A stretch of DNA of 64,000 nt. It comes from Butyriboletus loyo (taxonomy: Eukaryota; Basidiomycota; Agaricomycetes; Boletales; Boletaceae). Position 1 is the first letter of the stretch; every line of letters begins with the position of its first letter. Positions 46,260 to 58,204 of this stretch are shown piece after piece. Under the pieces are notes generated by a model that was given only the letters and a program-made list of their open reading frames with translations, made no database searches and had not been told where the DNA came from. The position numbers and the translations under genes were made by a program. The DNA lies in the NCBI GenBank assembly GCA_038093515.1, contig JBBPSI010000023.1:145403-209402 (forward strand). The letters run 5' to 3'.

Positions 46260-46831
46260 GCTGAAAGACTTTGTTGTGTTCAATTTCTGGACGCTGCTTC
46301 GTGAACGACTAGCTGACGTAATCAGGCTAAACGACGGGCTGAGCTGAGGTACTAACTACGACTACGACTCGACTCCCTGTTGCTAGTCTACGTATGCTCT
46401 CCGTTGTGCATCAGTTTCAAGTTGTCTGGTCCCCCCGTGACACTCGGGGCGGAGGTTTGGGTCCCTTGTTCACCTGACACCCGCGCTCGCATGGAAGTCT
46501 TTTTTCCTCGCAAGATCCTTAGTTCCGGTGATCCCTTACGTTCGTATCAATGTTTCGACGACATTCGCCGTCGCATGCACTACTTGCAGTGGCGAAGATC
46601 ACCACCGCTTCTTCGCACTGATCATGAGCCCTGAAATTGTAACGTTTTCAGTTCTCAAGCGTAATCATATCTCACGTTTCTATGTCTCCATCTCTACAGC
46701 ATACTTAACAAGTAGTCTCATCATGTGGAAGATGACTCAAAACTTTCCTTTCCTAGACCCAAAATAGTAGTTGCCAGCGCTCTGGACGGCGTATCCATTT
46801 CCGACACCTTCTCTAGCTGTGATCCACCACC
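46260..46831. promoter_or_regulatory. Divergent promoter region between SAP18 and the amine oxidase
   Basis: About 570 bp between two oppositely directed starts. It contains pyrimidine-rich stretches near 46500 and 46670-46700. No coding exon seen. Confidence 0.45.
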
Positions 46832-49800
46832 ATGGCCCGTGGAGGATACGAGTTATTGAAGCCCACTCCCGATGTCGGTACGACATCCTTTCCGAGGTCA
46901 CGGTATCGCCTTGCCTCTGGCATCGTTTTCCTGGCTTTGGCGGCGTTCTTGTTATTCAAGCCCGGCCCATACTTCCTATCTGATCAGCATCGCCCAGCAT
47001 CTTTGGGAGAATACGACAATGTGGACTCGATTGGACAATGCGTTGCAAGCACCGTACCACCTGCATCACCACCTGCTCCCGCAAACCCATGGTCCTCACT
47101 CACTATCGCCGAGATCGTGCAGATACAGGACTGGCTCTTTGCCCCCGAACAAGGCCTCAACCTGACGCAAGGTGACGTGGCAACTCCGTCCGATAATCAC
47201 ATCTATATCGTCGAAGCGTACTACCCGCCCAAAGCTGCGGTGGTCAATTATCTATCGTCTCCTGTCACAGCCGATCTTCCCCCTCAGTTTGCTCGTGTGG
47301 CCATTCAGCATGGCGCCGCTCAGGAGCCTATCGTGAAAAATTATCTCGTCGGGCCGCTTCCTATCGGTCCACATACGAGTATGTTACCCCTGACAGACAT
47401 TTATCACATGGACGACATTCCTTACAATGCCCGTGCATTCGACGTTCGCGACTGGACGTCGCCGGAGTTGTATTCTAAGTTGGCAGCCCCCTTGACCGAA
47501 GCATTTGAAGTGAGTCGAGTACGATCCATAACACTTATCGTAGCTCACCGGTAGAAAGGAATTATTTGGTGGTCAAGCTGCAGGACTTCCAAATGATACC
47601 CTTGTTGCTGCAGGGTGCGGTCCTTTCAGCTTCGATGGATCCTTCCGCCGCCTGTGGATCGGTTGGCGTCGTAACGTCCCAGGGCCATTTTTGCACCCTT
47701 TGAATTTGTATCAGTATGTCGACGTAAGCGGCACAGACTCGTCTCAATGGAAGGTACTCAAGGTCAGTATTTCTTGTTTGTGAAGGCATGAACTTATCCG
47801 TCAGTCTAGATCGTGTACAACCACCAAGTATTTGATACCATTGAGTCGTTCTTGGAGGCACTCCGTAACGGTTCGCTCAAGCGTGCTCCTTTACCTGCAC
47901 AAGACGCGGACTTTTCTTGGAGTACGAGAAAACGCGTTGGAGCTCAACGCGACTTGGATCACCTTCCTGGTCCACGCTCCGTCGCCTTTGCGGGGTTGAG
48001 GTTCAGAGTTGATCGCGAACAGCAGTATGTCAGCTGGATGGGTTGGGGATTGTACCTTGGTTTCGATAGGGACATGGGTCTCAGTCTGTGGGACATTCGG
48101 TTCCGAAACGAGAGAATTATTTACGAGGTATGTCTCTTGTCTCCTTGTTCTAGCTTGTCGATGTTTAACGTCTTTTTAGCTCAGACCGCAAGATGCATTG
48201 GCACAGTACGGTTCGTCGCGTCTTATCTGTGTATATATCGTATTTGACTGGATGAACGCATCTAGCCGGAAACGACCCATTCCAGGCATCAACTGTGTGG
48301 CTCGACCGTTACTTTGGAATGGGTCAAGCCGTTCGGGATATGCTTCCCGGATATGATTGCCCTTATGATGCAGTTTACTTGCCTGCCACGACGTTTGGCC
48401 TCACAGGGTTGTTATCAAGAGACCGTGCGATCTGCATATTCGAGCACGACAGTGAACGGCCGCTCACGAGGCACTTGGGATATGACAAGGACGAATTTGG
48501 TGCTGTGAAGGGCTACCAACTCGTGATCAGAAGCATAGCGACCCTTGGAAAGTGCGTTAGACCTTAGTTTTCCTTTGCTAGCGAGGAACTGACTGGTGTC
48601 CGCGCAGCTATGACTATCGTGAGTGAATGAATTTACCCAGCGGACCAGCACTGATATTTTGTTTTCTTACCAGTGGTAACATGTTGATTCCAGGAATAAC
48701 AAATCTTTACTGACGGGACCTAGTTTGACTATATCTTCCACCTGGACGGAACGATCGAAGTACGCGTGTCAGCGTCGGGCTATCTCCAAGCTGGGTACTG
48801 GGACTCTGATCAAAAGCACTATGGCGCTCGCATCTGGGAAACTACCAGTACGTGATTCAGAGCGTTCTTTGTCACCACTAACCTGTTTTTCATTTTTAGT
48901 GGGAAGTCTACACGACCATGTTATCAACTACAAGGTCGGGAATGAATGCATCTCACATAAGGGAGGATCGCTGATCCCTCGTAGGTCGATCTCGATGTTG
49001 CGGGCACTGCCAACTCCCTTTTGAAAACGACGACAACGCAAGAGGTCGTGACTCAGCCCTGGTTTGACGACGATTGGGGCAGTGAAGTCGTCCAACAAAC
49101 CATTCACCGCGAGTACATCACGAACGAAGATGACGCGCTGCTTAAGTTCCCCAATAACTTCCAAGGGGGATACTCTATCGTCAATCAGGAGGAAAAGAAT
49201 AAATGGGGTACAGTCAGGGGTTATGCGATCCATCCTGGATATTCGCCAATTTATGGCGTGAGCACGTCCTCGGTATCTTTCTTTGGACAGACGTTGACTA
49301 TACAGCGCAGACCGTTGTGGGCTCCAAGCGCCTCCTCAAGAACGCCAACTGGGCACGATACAATCTTGCTATTTCTCGTCGCAAGGAAACGGAACCGTCG
49401 TCGAGTAGTGCCTGGAACTTCAACTTACCCGGTGCGCCGCCGGTCGACTTTCACAAGTTTTTCGATGGGGAGAATATCACGCAGGAAGATTTAGTCGCTT
49501 GGATAAACATCGGGATGCACCACCTTGTAAGATCCCACAATGACCTCCTTGAGACTAACCTCACAGACGGTCTCGCAGCCGCAAGCCGAGGATGCACCAA
49601 GTACTCGGACGAACACTGCTGCAACGAGGTAAGCACTGCACTCGTCCGCAACATGAACCCCAACGTTCAACATCATCACTGTTCCCGACCTAATCCGAAT
49701 TCCACAGTTTCATCCTGACACCGCTCAACTACTTTGACCACGATGTTTCGATCGACTCTACCAACGCCATCCTCCTCCAGACACCCGCGTACCCCGGCAA

Positions 49801-49981
49801 GCCGTTCCCCTTTGACGATTATGGCGTGCGGCCGGTACATTGTATCCCGAAGGCACCTGAACCGTTCGAGTACGCACCGGTGCACGTCTTTGATCGCCGA
49901 GGGGATGAGGTTGGATTTGAGAGCATGGAAGCGATGCGGAGTGGGTCGGAGTTGTATCATCGGATTAAGTTTGAGTTGTGA
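46832..49981 (+). CDS. Copper amine oxidase (primary-amine oxidase)
   Basis: Oxidatively deaminates primary amines using copper and topaquinone. ATG 46832; an N-terminal membrane anchor (YRLASGIVFLALAAFLLFKP) suggests a type II membrane or secreted form. The N-domain reads VEAYYPPKAAVVNYLSSPVT, then FARVAIQHGAAQEPIVKNYL and LTDIYHMDDIPYNARAFDVR. The catalytic domain includes MGWGLYLGFDRDMGLSLWDI and WLDRYFGMGQAVRDMLPGYD (with the base Asp region). The topaquinone site is N-Y-D-Y (split codon, about 48606-48618). HREYITNEDDAL follows, then the later metal/His motifs NIGMHHL. The end is TPLNYFDHDVSIDST, VRPVHCIPKAPEPFEYAP and YHRIKFEL, TGA 49979-49981. About ten short introns. Full family length, no obvious break. 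Confidence 0.9.
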
Positions 49982-50239
49982 GTTGGGGGTAAATGATAGA
50001 GGACGATGAGGGCGAGACCTGTGTGATGGTTTTTTCCGCTTTCTCTGTGCTATGTTGCCATGTGTTCTCGTTATCTGTTTCATCGGATCTCCTTATGGTC
50101 GCTACAGTAGCGAAAATTGGCCCGCCCGGGACCACTTTCAGATTATCTAGAACTTGAATCATGTGGCCGTAGAGCCAATTCTTTGTCGGATCAAGACCAG
50201 GATACACCAACTATTCGAGTATTCTGTAGACTCCGAACC

Positions 50240-51783
50240 ATGAGTACAAGGATATACACGGTCAGTTGGCGTTCCATTCAATCTCGAATTGTGTCTTTCA
50301 TGATATGGCAATAGACAGTACGGGGATTTTTTGTTCAGGACGATGCAAACCGATCGTCCACAGAAAAGGTGCGTAACACGTTGGACACTAAAACCGCTTG
50401 AATTCGCTCGCATGTTCAACGTTCGTCCTTACTAGGCTGTAAGTCTGTATCGCATACGTCTGATGGTATCCTGAAGGGACTGATTATTTTTGTCTTGTTC
50501 CATATTTTGCAGATACTCCCAAGATTGGGTCTGATTGATGAACGGATCGACCGATGGACGAGGTTCGTTGCAGAGATCGAGCGACTCAACTCGACTGCAG
50601 AACCGGGGGTTCAGTTCAAGGTCTTTTTTCTGGGTCGACATGGGGAAGGCTATCGTGCGTTTTTCTCCTCTTTTTTTCTTCTGTTGTGTTCCTGCTGGTC
50701 TCCACTGACATATGTGTCTCGATTTCAAGATAACGTGGCCGATGCAAAGTATGGCGCCCAGGTATGTGATCGGAAACGAGTGGTTTTAGCTTAGTATCCT
50801 TTGACGCTGCGTATTAACATGACGTCTCGAGGCATGGAACGAGTGAGTGCTGCTTCTCTGGAACTCGATCTCTTCCTCTAATCATCGAATCAGATACTGG
50901 GCAAAGTTGAATGGAGATGGCGAGATCGTCTGGGGACGTACGTCGTTCATATCATGTGTCATGTTTTGTTTGAAACTGCGACATTTCCCCCGGAACCCGG
51001 AGTATTTATCTGACCGACGCCGTCATCCCCCATAGCCGATCCACAACTCACGCCGCTTGGCGAACAGCAGGCCCAGGAGGCCCACGCTGCTTGGGAGAAG
51101 GAACGCCAGTTTGGGATTCCTCTTCCGGAAAAACTGTATAGCAGCCCTCTGACACGCGCGATACGGACCAATCAAGTGACGTTTGACGATACCCTTCTCC
51201 CCTCTGGTCCAAAGACGATTATCGTCGAGGTGAGCCTCTCCCACCGGTCTTTCTTTTTCAAGTCGTCCGGAACGTTGATGCATCATGATGGCTCGCGCTC
51301 ATCGCAAATGTGATGTGATGTATATAGATCATGCGCGAACACAACGGCGTTCATACCTGCGACAAGCGGCAGACACGCTCGAAGATACATGCCGCGTTTC
51401 CGGAATACCGCTTCGAGGAGGGGTTTACGGAGGGGGATGAACTCTGGACGCCGGATTATCGGGAGACGCACGACGATATCGATCGGCGGGCGGAGCGTGC
51501 GTTGGATATGATATTTCGCAATGATACCGAACAATGTAGGCGTTGTCTGTCCTTCTCGGTGCTGAAAAGCTCATTTCGTGGCTCTGCTAGTTATATCTAT
51601 CACTACGCATGGAGGGTTCACCAGCGGGTTCCTGCGGGTGTGTCAACATCGCCCTTGGATGCTTCCTACAGGAGGTTTGTCCTGGTTTTTTGCTCATGCA
51701 TATTTCCAGAATAACTCAAGTCGTGCGACTTATTGACAGGGATTCTGCCGGTGGTCGTGAAAGGGAGAATGAGGGTGGCGTAA
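50240..51783 (+). CDS. Phosphoglycerate-mutase-fold phosphatase (PMU1-like)
   Basis: ATG 50240: MSTRIYT, then TVRGFFVQDDANRSSTEK after a short intron, then ILPRLGLIDERIDRWTRFVA. The catalytic RHG motif is in VFFLGRHGEGYHNVADAKYG (about 50625-50760, split by an intron). Then come PDPQLTPLGEQQAQEAHAAW, LYSSPLTRAIRTNQVTF and IMREHNGVHTCDKRQTRSKI. The second His motif is SITTHGGFTSGFL (about 51600). The last exon ends ILPVVVKGRMRVA, TAA 51781-51783. It belongs to the histidine phosphatase superfamily branch with yeast Pmu1. Substrate unknown. The first two exon edges are inferred from the family's N-terminal pattern. Confidence 0.83.
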
Positions 51784-52254
51784 TTAAATGGACGACGAGA
51801 TATCCCACTCTCGATATCCAGAATGGAGGCCAACTGGTGCGATGTTGTGGCTGTAGGTGAATGTAGGTGACTGGTGCCTGTTTGTCTAGTCTGCCCCTCG
51901 CTGAGAGGCGTTATGCATTATGCTCGCTCGAGTGATGGACGGTGTTCCTTCTTCTGTGTAATACCGTCTGTGTTCTATGGTTATCATAGGTTTTGCTCAC
52001 TCCTCAGCCAAGTGTAAGTGAATGTTGTTCAATACCCGGTTGATCTATTTCCCATTTGTTTCCTGGATAGTCGGAGTGTGAAGAATCGGAAAGTTTGGTG
52101 CCCGTTGAATGTCGAGACTGAAGTTAGCACATAAGAAGAAAAGAAGAAACTGCCGTCGTGTTCACATGCAAGACCGACGACACAACCACGATGGATTTCC
52201 CTGTCATCCCTGCTGAACAGGACAGTTTCCCTTGAATTGACCTCTCTAGCATCA
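51784..52254. other. Convergent intergenic region
   Basis: About 470 bp between two converging stops, with no coding segment recognised. Confidence 0.5.
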
Positions 52255-54464
52255 TCATGCGTCTCTCTCCCCATGTGGAAGCAGTGCCTCGACCTCAGCA
52301 CACCCATGTACCTCCTGCCTTTGATTATCCTCGTACACTGTGGAGGTACCAGTGAAAAATAATGACTGTTCGAGTCTCATCACTTACAGAACGTCAGCTC
52401 CTCGAGCGTGCGCCCCGATGTCTCGGGAAACACGAAGTAGACGAACACGACTTGGAACGCATTCCACACACAGTAGCTAACGTCTTTCAGTGCCTGTCCG
52501 TTTGCATCCCAAAAAAGTAGCTCACATGATGTACCATTTCCAGCCTTTTGTACCGCCAGCTTCATCAGAGCCACAATTCAGATGAGCTTGGTAGATGGAC
52601 ATACCTGCGGCGTCCATGCCGATAGGATTCACGAACTGATTGAAGAATGCCCCACTGCGGTTCCACCACTGGAAGATGGTGATACCTCTTGCTCGGACAT
52701 GGAATGGGAAGAGTTCGACCAAGTAAGCTGTTTACACCCCAGTCCGTTGCGTCAAAAAGAGTGGTTCAAGATGACACAGATAGTGAAATCCTTACGGTAA
52801 GTCAAGGTTGTGAATCCCAGGTTATAAGCTGGACTATACATGAAGATGAGACTATAGAACGTGTGGTCAGGATGGGGAAACACAGCGTTTTTAGCGAACC
52901 CAAATACGCACGCGAGCACCGCTAGAGCAGACACCTTGCTGTGAGTGAGCGAATACTCTGCACTAGCTATAGTCCAAGAAGTAAATACAACAAAGATAGA
53001 GATAGTACACGCCTACGGACAGGTTAGAAGAACGATATCAAAAAATAGTCCACAACCACATTACTTACTAAATATATCCTGCGTCGAGGGTATCGAGGCG
53101 CTATCAACGCAGCAACTGTACCGTTAACAAAGCTCCAAGAACATTTGGCAAGGTTGATGATGTTCTTCGTACGGTTGTCGTGAATGCCAATGCTATCTAA
53201 GATCAGGGAAAGGTAGGATCTGTAGCCTGATAAGCAAAGAATCTAACAGGTGGCAATCAATGGCAGAGCCTACGAAATTAATCCAATTCCACTCCACTGG
53301 GTGAACAGACCGAGGAAGGATGTGACGATGACCCGTTTTCGCATTCCTGGTGTTGAAAACATCCCCTCCTGGCCGATCTGAGCAATCTTTAGTTCAGCTT
53401 CTAGCGTCTGCTCGATCTGGGTAAACTCCGCATTGACAAAGTCCGAGTTTTCATCCCCCTCTGCATGGTATTTCACAAGAATGGCATACGCTTCATTCCC
53501 TCTTCCTTTTGATATGAGCCAGCGAGGAGATTCCGGCAGAAACCAAATGAAGGAAACTTGAAGTAGACTAGGCAGTACTTGGAGGAAAGATGGGATTCTC
53601 CACCCCCAATTGTTGGGCATAGCAAACGTCCCGAGTATCACTCCGGCAGCCGCCACAGCACCTATGAGGGAGCAGTTCAGTACTTCCCTCTCGTAGACGA
53701 TCACGATTTCTATTTACCGAGGTCCCAAGAGTTATTGAAAAGACAACCTATAACCACTCGCTCTTTGGGATGTGAGAGTTCTTCACATGGCTCAATCAAT
53801 CATAAGCAAGTCAAAACCAAATTTGCCGTACCTCCGATCAAAGAAGAGGCAGCCACGACGCAAAAGACGTTGGCAAATCCGATGATAAAACGAGCAATGA
53901 TGAACATGACGACTATTGGGCTCAAGGTTAAAAGCGTTCTAGAGTGTCGAAATCACTTACAATTTAATGCGGATCCTTGAAGAATGCCTCCAATCATCGA
54001 GATTGTACCTCCAAGCAGTATGGGATATCGCCTTCCAATCTTATCGACAACGAAGGGAACAAACGGAACGGCAGCAACACAACCCAGAGGATACATGGCG
54101 GCCATGAGACCCAATGAGGCGGAACGAGGATGATGATAGTCTGTCGTCTGAGTCAAATCCTTTCTGACATCGACTGAGTGAACACCTTACACTCGAGCCA
54201 TGAGGGCACGGCTTGCAGGCCATTTACCATAGACGCGTCAAACCTTTATCCGCGTCAGCGATTTGCCACTAAACATACATATGGAAACACTTGCCCACTC
54301 GTCATCTCCACTCCGAGACAGGCCGGACACATCAAGAGATATAAGAGTCGCAGGTTGGGTTTGTTGTACCACGGAACTTTGTCTTGCTGTGCAAGCTGAG
54401 AAACGATAGCATGGTTGTTTTCTAGTTGAACATAACTACCCCGCCCAACTCTCCGCGAGCCCAT
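52255..54464 (-). CDS. MFS sugar transporter (fungal sugar permease family)
   Basis: ATG 54464. Helix segments in order include LRLLYLLMCPACLGVEMTSG and FDASMVNGLQ. LGLMAAMYPLGCVAAVPFVP precedes DKIGRRYPILLGGTISMIGG, the sugar-porter DxxGRR signature. IARFIIGFANVFCVVAASSL leads to the PESPRWLISKGR motif (about 53510), then the loop KYHAEGDENSDFVNAEFTQI. TSFLGLFTQWSGIGLIS comes later, and YTYLVELFPFHVRARGITIF is followed by WWNRSGAFFNQFVNPIGMDA. The last exon (FVFPETSGRTLEELTF, then LYEDNQRQEVHGCAEVEALL) ends at TGA 52257-52255. It resembles lactose/hexose permeases of filamentous fungi. Substrate not predictable. Confidence 0.88.
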
Positions 54465-55170
54465 TTCGATAACAATGTGATGCTGAGAACCGCGGGAAAG
54501 GTTGTGATACCCAACCTATGATATACTTTCCCCAAGAACCGCACGATTGTTTGAAAACGCCGATAGGGATTGACTCGCAGGAGTGCTGTGTGATGTCTCT
54601 ACCGTGGCTCCAGCTCAGAGACACGAAAACGCAGGGCCAAACAGATGGGGATAACGTGAAACCTGCCCGCCATGTGTCACAATCTGGCTCTCGATAGGGT
54701 AAGTTCTTTACGGACTGCTAGTAATGCTTATCTATGGGGGCGTGACCTTTTGGAACGTGGTTGTTCCTGTTGAAAGCCAGAGACTGCTCAAAAGGCTGTT
54801 TCGGTGACAAAACGATCATCAGATGCCGCATCTCCTAGTTTATATGCCTCGCATGACCTGCCATTGTCACTGACTCACGCTGTCACCGTGAGAGCGCGTC
54901 TCTAATTGAGCTTCATCTATCAACCCAACCTGAATAGAATTTCCAAGTAGACGCTGGGATGAACTTGGCCAAGGACGATGTTCTGTTACTTCCCCGCGCT
55001 TCACTAATAACAACTCGCTCAACTACTAGTAATGATTCTCCAAATTAAATGAAGGTAATGAATGTAGCATGTGTATCACGTGCCATTCGTGGCAGTGATG
55101 ATTAGTCAGCAAGCCAAATTAATCTGATTTCAAAGGTGCGTGCAGCGGTCCAGCGTTCCCTCACTTGAAG
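54465..55170. other. Intergenic region between sugar transporter and NEDD8
   Basis: About 700 bp serving divergent starts. AT-rich with short direct repeats. No gene recognised. Confidence 0.45.
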
Positions 55171-55633
55171 ATGTTGATTAAAGTTAAAGTGCATCTGCTC
55201 TCAAAAGGGACAATGTTTATTCCAATGCTGATTCTTTGCTTTACAAGACGCTGACTGGCAAGGAGGTAAGTCCTGCGGCGACTCTATCATGCACTTTATC
55301 TTATCAAGTGGTGTCCAGATTGAACTAGACATCGACCCAGAGGACAAGGCGAGTCGTAAGCGTGCTGGTTAGACGCCCGCTGACTTCCTATTCTCCGCAG
55401 ATCGCTCGGATCAAGGAGAAGGTCGAAGAACAGTCGGGCGTGCCACCACAACAACAAAGGTTGATCTTTGGTGGAAGACAGATGTGAGGCTCGTTAGAAA
55501 TCTAACATTGTCTCTTTCCTAACCTACTTCTAGGCCTGATGAGAAGACCGCCAAGGAGTTCAATATTACAGCTGGATCAGTTCTCCACCTCGTCCTCGCC
55601 CTGCGTGGTGGATTAGCGGGTCTCAAATACTAG
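55171..55633 (+). CDS. RUB1: NEDD8/Rub1 ubiquitin-like modifier
   Basis: Five short exons: [50 protein letters not shown], and [35 protein letters not shown] 55631-55633. The mature C-terminus would be LALRGG after removal of LAGLKY by a NEDD8 protease. Ala at the residue before LRGG and the EKxxxQSG helix separate it from ubiquitin. It is conjugated to cullins to activate SCF-type ligases. The third intron (55349-55400) must use a GC donor: only a splice after GAC AAG with GCGAGT gives the conserved DK-IARIKEK junction. Confidence 0.92.
55349..55400 (+). other. Inferred GC-AG intron in NEDD8
   Basis: AAG|GCGAGT...CCGCAG|ATC. The nearby GTAAGC (six bases on) would break the frame. GC-AG introns are a known minor class. 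Confidence 0.7.
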
Positions 55634-56279
55634 CCGGGCCAACTAATTGTTTACATAAGCTCGGCTAAGGAGCATAGAAAGTTCGATGAACGACATGTTT
55701 AAGCTCCGCTTTAAATATCGGACATGCCCGAACACAGTATATTTCCAAATTAAGAGTTGTCAGAGGCACTGCCCATGTGTGGCTGCTTTGAGTTCCGTTC
55801 AGCTCCGCTTTACACTTTCGGACGCACCCGGTGCACAATCAGCCCCAAGTGTTTTTGACTACACTTTTGGTACACCTGTTGTTGCAAATTAAAACTCCAC
55901 TTAGAATTATTACCAAAAAAGGCAAAAACATCGGTCAGATATACCAAGCCCCCTTATCTAGCCTGTTCCCTTGTTTCCAGCCCATCCCCATAAAATGCCC
56001 AGGCCCTCAGTACATCAGGAGGCTTTGGGGCTTCTTGAAGGAGCTTTGAACAGGGTTAATACAGCCAAGCCATGGAAATCTTGAATCAAATCTTACTTCA
56101 AATTGAGGTTGACTCTGATCCTGCCAGTGGTTCTGATGCCACTTATTCTTCATATATTCCATCTTCACCTACCACCCCATCTACCCCACTCTCCTATTCA
56201 ACATCAGCTTCTGGCCAATCTAACACTCCTTTCTTTCAATCAGAGAAAGTGGTTAGGTTTCAAAGTGCAATCCAGGCAG
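55634..56279 (+). pseudogene. Possible gag-like fragment cut by an LTR
   Basis: From 56072 the frame reads MEILNQILLQIEVDSDPASG, then SPTTPSTPLSYSTSASGQSN and SEKVVRFQSAIQA. It is Ser/Thr/Pro-rich and reads like the N-terminus of a retroelement gag, but no conserved domain is present. It ends where an LTR-like TGTTACAGTTTTACCCC begins at 56280. 55634-56071 has only a repeat-like stretch (CAGCTCCGCTTTA appears twice). Low confidence. Confidence 0.3.
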
Positions 56280-56424
56280 CTGTTACAGTTTTACCCCTAA
56301 GCATACCCTGCTACTTGTTTTTCCATGCCTATGCTGTTAGACTCATTAGACTGCCATCATTCACTTCATCATTCACTTCATTACACTATGTCACTACATT
56401 CCACTTCACCACTTCTCTCAGCCC
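56280..56424 (+). mobile_element. Start fragment of a family D LTR
   Basis: TGTTACAGTTTTACCCCTAAGC matches the 5' end of the family D LTR (minus strand from 57257 inwards). It decays after about 60 bp and is interrupted at 56425-56430 by the family C LTR. Confidence 0.5.
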
Positions 56425-56429
56425 ATACT

Positions 56430-57736
56430 TGTTATTGTTACGCTGGTAGCACACAATAGCTAGCAACCGAGCACTTATAGGGGCTCGAGCCTAATGAGGA
56501 AACTAGCCGACTCGCGTAGACGACACTATCGGGTGTCTTGCAAAGCAAGTGTCGGGAGATGTCGAGAGGTGGATGCCTGTCGAGATCGACCAGACTCTTA
56601 TCGGCTTTATCGGCAAGAGATGGGTATACTGCTAGATTACTATGCACTTGGTAGATGTGTAGAATTAGCTAGGGAAGGCGTACTGTGCTAAGTACACTGG
56701 TATATATACTAATAGATATGGTGCACAGACCGAGCTGTGCGTGGCAGCGAAGGCAAAGGGTTATGAGTCTGCTCGAGTCATAACGGCGAATGGAGAAGCG
56801 GCAAAGTGCTGGTAACGAGGGAGCGAAGCTCCGAGTAAGATGGCGACATCGTCAGCGAATGAGAAGTGCTGAAGGTGAAGTGACAATGTCCATGAGGCCA
56901 GCCCCACAGGGCAAAGGGGACGCGAACAGCGGAGCCCTTGGATACGGGTCTCGACGCGAAGGTACTGACACGTCGTAATCTAATCACGTGCTAGTCACGT
57001 GATGTAACAAATGTCATTGGTCAAAGAAATGAAGGACGCGACAGCTCAACTGAAGGTCCGGCCCGACGGGGCGACAAGACAGGGGCTATCTCAGTGTAGC
57101 GTCACTGAGACTTGCAGAACGACTGGGGAAGTGGATAATGTCCACTAGGCGACTGGGGAGCGGGCGATGGGCGGCATCACAAGACGGCGGGGGCGGCAGG
57201 GACGCGTGAGCGTGGGAAAACGAGTGGCGGGGTACGCTTAGGGGTAAAACTGTAACAGTTATAATACTATATTATTTCCACACTTTTGGACTTCTCCTTT
57301 CACTTTCAAAGGTCACATGACTCAGTGCATGTGATCGTGGGATTATACATGTGATCAGAATCTAGACAGAGCCTATGATGTAATGGTCCAGACCAGCCCA
57401 TGACATCATCAGTCTAGACTATGACATCATACCTCATGTATTTAATCTCTGTTTACTTCTCTTCTTTTTGATTGCTGTTGGCTTCTTAGTCTAACCATGT
57501 ATAGTAGTTTATCACATGCACAGCTTGGTCTGTGCGCCATCCTGTACAATATATAAAGGCTTGTGGTTTGGGCTAAGATCCCTTAGCTTTAACCACTTGT
57601 CTTGATCACTGGAAACAGTTGAGGGACTAAGGTTTTGCTAAACTCTATAAATCTTTGCCAGTGCTTTGTGTAGCACTGCAACTGTAGTGAACTGCTTGTG
57701 AAACATTCTGTTAGGATTACTCCTGTGGTTGTAACA
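56430..57736 (+). mobile_element. Solo LTR, family C, split by nested family D LTR
   Basis: Begins TGTTAT at 56430 and resumes AATACTATATT after the nested element. It ends TGGTTGTAACA (57736), with target duplication ATACT (56425-56429 and 57737-57741). The internal promoter region resembles families A and B (CACATGAC, TGACATCAT, TTAACCACTTGTC). GGTCTGTGC is at 57527 and TATAAA at 57552. Confidence 0.88.
56436..57257 (-). mobile_element. Solo LTR, family D, nested inside family C
   Basis: 822 bp, TGTTACGCTGG...ACTGTAACA on the plus strand, oriented minus by its promoter. Target duplication GTTAT (56431-56435 and 57258-57262). GGTCTGTGC starts at 56731 on the minus strand and TATATA at 56707. 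Longest LTR in the window; no internal region seen. Confidence 0.88.
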
Positions 57737-57778
57737 ATACTCTGATGGTGCTCTAGGCCAGTCAAGGCACATGACTTT

Positions 57779-58204
57779 TGTTACGGTAGTGGTATACTTT
57801 TTCCATCCACTACCACTTGGACTACTTCACTCGCCTAGCCTTTCGCTAGTGCCCTTTGAGCGGTACGAACCGCTTTAGCTTAGTCATCACTTCTCGCGCA
57901 CGGACGCGCTTTCTTTCGTACTCCAGAACTCTCTGGAATATTCCTTCCCCATTTGTAGTTTCCTTCTCGCGACTCGATTAGGAACTTGGTCTGTGCGCAG
58001 ACCCCCAGTAGTATAAAGACCCGGTCTTTACACCCTGTACAGTATCTAGTTCTACGCAGCCTACTGCTAGCAATTAGTATCACTTCCAGACTCTTAGTGT
58101 GCGCACTAAGACATAGTCTGAGACTCACCCAGAATCGTCTCTCGAGTCTCGAGGCCACTCCAGAGTGCCTCCTCGCTGTTCAATTGTTAGCGCCCAGCGT
58201 AACA
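57779..58204 (+). mobile_element. 5' LTR of the gypsy element, family E
   Basis: 426 bp, TGTTACGG...CAGCGTAACA. Carries near-palindromic GGTCTGTGCGCAGACC (57988-58003), TATAAA (58012) and ATCTAGTTCT (58044-58053), the predicted transcript start. Homologous to the solo LTRs at 19824 and 26028. Confidence 0.9.
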
